Part shown: positions 61,481 through 64,000 of the stretch, piece by piece
Position numbering within the stretch: the first letter of the stretch is position 1
How the letters are laid out: every line of letters starts with the position of its first letter
DNA from: Epiperipatus broadwayi
Taxonomy: Eukaryota > Onychophora > Udeonychophora > Euonychophora > Peripatidae
NCBI GenBank assembly: GCA_028023455.1
Contig: JAQFVV010000182.1
Location: 2,296,001 to 2,360,000 of the forward strand
DNA length: 64,000 nt
Direction of reading: 5' to 3'
Translations under genes and position numbers: made by a program
The notes under the pieces: model-generated
What the model was told of the DNA's origin: nothing
Database searches by the model: none
What the model saw: the letters and a program-made list of their open reading frames with translations, nothing else

Positions 61481-64000
61481 TCAGCATTTATGAGGTACAC
61501 ATTAATAGTGACTTGACAGATTAATCCTACATATACTCTTGACACTTCACTTTGTTGGAATTTAAAATCAGTCTTAATGGAATCGTAAAAAACAAACAAA
61601 CAAGGCTCATCAATATGTTATTAAAAATTCTGATTCTTGGAACTTGATGCTTTCAATATAATAAAAAGATTATTTTATTTAGCATCTATCAAGGATTTAA
61701 AATGGAAATTCATTTAAATTGATTGCATTCATAGGATAGCTAGAAATATGAAGAGGCTTCTTTAAAACAGAGGAAAATTTTCTTTCTGTTAGCAGTTGTC
61801 ATGAAGATCTTTTTTGCTGCTTTGATTAAATTATTGAGCCCAATCTGCCTTGGATTTTCTGTGCACATTGGAGATTATCTTTGTAAATAGAAATATGTCT
61901 GCAAATTATCTAATACTGGCAATATGTGGCAGTTGGTTTGTTTATTAAAACTTCAGCCTCTAGCTTTTGTTGACTTCAGTAAATTATTATTTTTTATTGC
62001 CATTTGTATATATTAGGTTATATTGTTAAGTTTTGGAAAATAATAACTTTCAACTTGCCAACATCTGGTTCTCTGATAACAAAAATAACATTAGCATGCT
62101 TTATTGTTAGCAGATGTAATTTGGTATTGTTTCAATGTCTAACATGTAATAAATTGATTTATTGTAGCATTGAGTATATAATTTTTTATAAAGTATCTTG
62201 TAGTATATAAATATTAACAACCTAAGAGGAAGACCATTTTGACCATTTTGGATCACAAAATTAAAAAAGTGTAAAACATTCGCAGAAAGATTATTTAGTA
62301 GGTGAAAATAAAAGAGACAAGAAATATCATAAGAGGGTAAAGACTTTCTTTTAATAATACATAAAATTGTTAGCAATATTTTTAGGTTGGTTTAATATAT
62401 ATTATACTAAACTTTCTACCACCATAGCTTTATAATGAAGAGGAGAGAGCTTTGTCATTGGAGGGAAAACTTTTTTTTTGCCTTATTTACAATACCAGTA
62501 TATGAAACATAGCTATAAAAAAAATCCCATTATACAATTTTTAATTCTTTGCAGTAATATATTTGATCTTATAATAATAACTTGTATACAAAGATTATCA
62601 ATTGAAATTACTTTTTTAGAGTTAGTAATATCTGATTAATTTTGTGTATATTTTTATTTTGTATGTGTGTGTATATATACACACATTCATATGATTATAA
62701 TTCATATGTTTATGCCCATGCATACTTACTCATACATATAAAACTAGCATAATAAGGTTAAAATTATATGGACATAGATTTAAATATAGTGTCTGTCTTT
62801 GAAAATTACCTGCCACTTTAATTAACAAGCAGAAATATAAATCATTGCAGAATGCCCAGTTGGTCTTTTTTTTTTTTTTAAATAGCTGAAGAAGAAAATA
62901 GATAAATTTTTTTTTTATACTGTAAATCATTTTAAGACATGATCATTATTTTGCATTTTTATATGGGATTTAGACAAGGCATTAAAAATATAATTGAAAA
63001 TATATTTTATTTTAAAATTGTTTGCAATGTTTAAATTGAATGTTTTTTAAAACTTACCAGAAAAATAATGATAATCTAAAGGAAACCCTATCCTATCATT
63101 ATTATTATTTACTCCTCATAAAAAGCATACACACACACAATTTGGTTTGGTATTTTTTGTAACTAGTATTCAAATATGTTCTACCTCAGTTTGATGAAAT
63201 TTTAATTTTATATATTTTTTTAAAAGACTTGAGACATGAATTTTTAAAAATAAATAGAGCAAATCGATTTGGTGACTGACACAATACATATTATAAAAAA
63301 ATATTTTTTATTTCAATAATTTAGTGTAGTGTTTTAACTTTAAAACTAATACATATGTCTATATTTGTTTTTAAAAAATATTCAAAGTGGAAGGAAAACT
63401 TTTTTTAAAAAAAGTTATTACAATATTATTCCATCAAATTGTGTTAAATTGGTTAGATGCAATGATTAACTATTTAGTAATTAGCCTTTGCAAAAATCAG
63501 TTTGGTTATATTTTTAAAAAATATGCATTCTTTGCTTTTATCCCCCCCCTCCCCTCCATTCATTTAGCCATTTATAATTTTCTCAAAATTGTAGTATATT
63601 TTATTCTAGTTTTCTAATTATTAATTTGTTCACCTAGCCATTGCTTATTCAAGTTTTTAGCATATTTATTTGCTTTGTTTCTGTTGTTATATCATATTGT
63701 ACTCCATTCTGTTATTTGTTAGTCTTGTAATAATTGAAAAATAAATAGAAATATTTTTTTACTCAAATATAGATATGTATATGTTTTATTTATATACCTC
63801 AAAACCGAAATGTTGAATTTAAATTTTATAGTTTTCTAACAAATTTATATATAAATAAAAAATTTTGGACCCAATCTTTTTGCTCCATTTAAGTGATGCC
63901 ATTATCATGTTACTATGAATTGCGTGTTCCACAGAATTTATATTGAAATCTTTCCTAAAGCAAACCAATTAATTAATTTTTTAATGTAAGATTGCTTATC
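61481..64000. other. Unassigned AT-rich sequence to window end
   Basis: AT-rich, with a short C-rich tract at about 63542-63555 and (CA)n/(TG)n patches near 62660-62690 and 63128. A decayed part of the piggyBac relic may extend to about 61900. No exon or RNA gene was recognised. Confidence 0.45.

Overview
The window looks like a piece of an animal nuclear genome. It is strongly AT-rich, has long introns with GT-AG boundaries and is full of decayed transposable elements. The one host gene I can support is an ATRX/XNP-type chromatin remodeller. The organism is probably an invertebrate. The low GC, long introns and the mix of jockey-like LINEs, piggyBac, Tigger and hAT relics would fit an arachnid or another arthropod, but nothing here fixes the species.

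Host gene (+ strand): two exons of an ATRX homologue are visible. Exon A (about 12164-12273) encodes the N-terminal GATA-like half of the ADD domain. Exon B (25380-27309) encodes the PHD half followed by about 570 codons of coiled coil and acidic/Lys/Ser-rich sequence. They join in phase 0 across a 13.1-kb intron. Exon B ends in phase 1 at a GTAAGT donor. No SNF2 helicase exon was recognised in the remaining 36.7 kb, and no exon upstream of 12158, so almost everything else in the window is intron or flank of this gene.

Transposon landscape, left to right: a hAT MITE with an 8-bp target duplication (4619-5109); a Tigger/pogo transposase relic (about 6.6-7.7 kb); a nearly perfect 133-bp-arm hairpin (9138-9413); a jockey-like LINE relic on the minus strand (about 9.7-11.4 kb); a second LINE family with APE endonuclease, RT and CCHC motif (15.4-17.4 kb, repeated at 40.9-45.8 kb); a piggyBac relic (19.0-19.8 kb); two TA-flanked inverted-repeat elements with related ends (29342-30997 and 38363-39849); a dense cluster of palindromic foldback repeats (17.4, 41.7, 45.8-47.0, 49.3-50.1, 50.1-52.7 kb); five copies of a Tigger-derived deletion element with CACCTGGGTCTC ends (44.3, 50.5, 50.7, 55.7, 57.1 kb); a tiny tRNA-derived SINE with a 16-bp target duplication (54169-54270); and a probable second piggyBac relic (about 60.7-61.5 kb).

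The most informative structures are the nested layers at 50.1-52.7 kb, and the repeated finding that 5'-truncated LINE copies start exactly at the outer end of the foldback repeat. The latter suggests head-to-tail LINE multimers or an unusual LINE/foldback composite. No rRNA, CRISPR array, bacterial-type operon or viral gene was seen.
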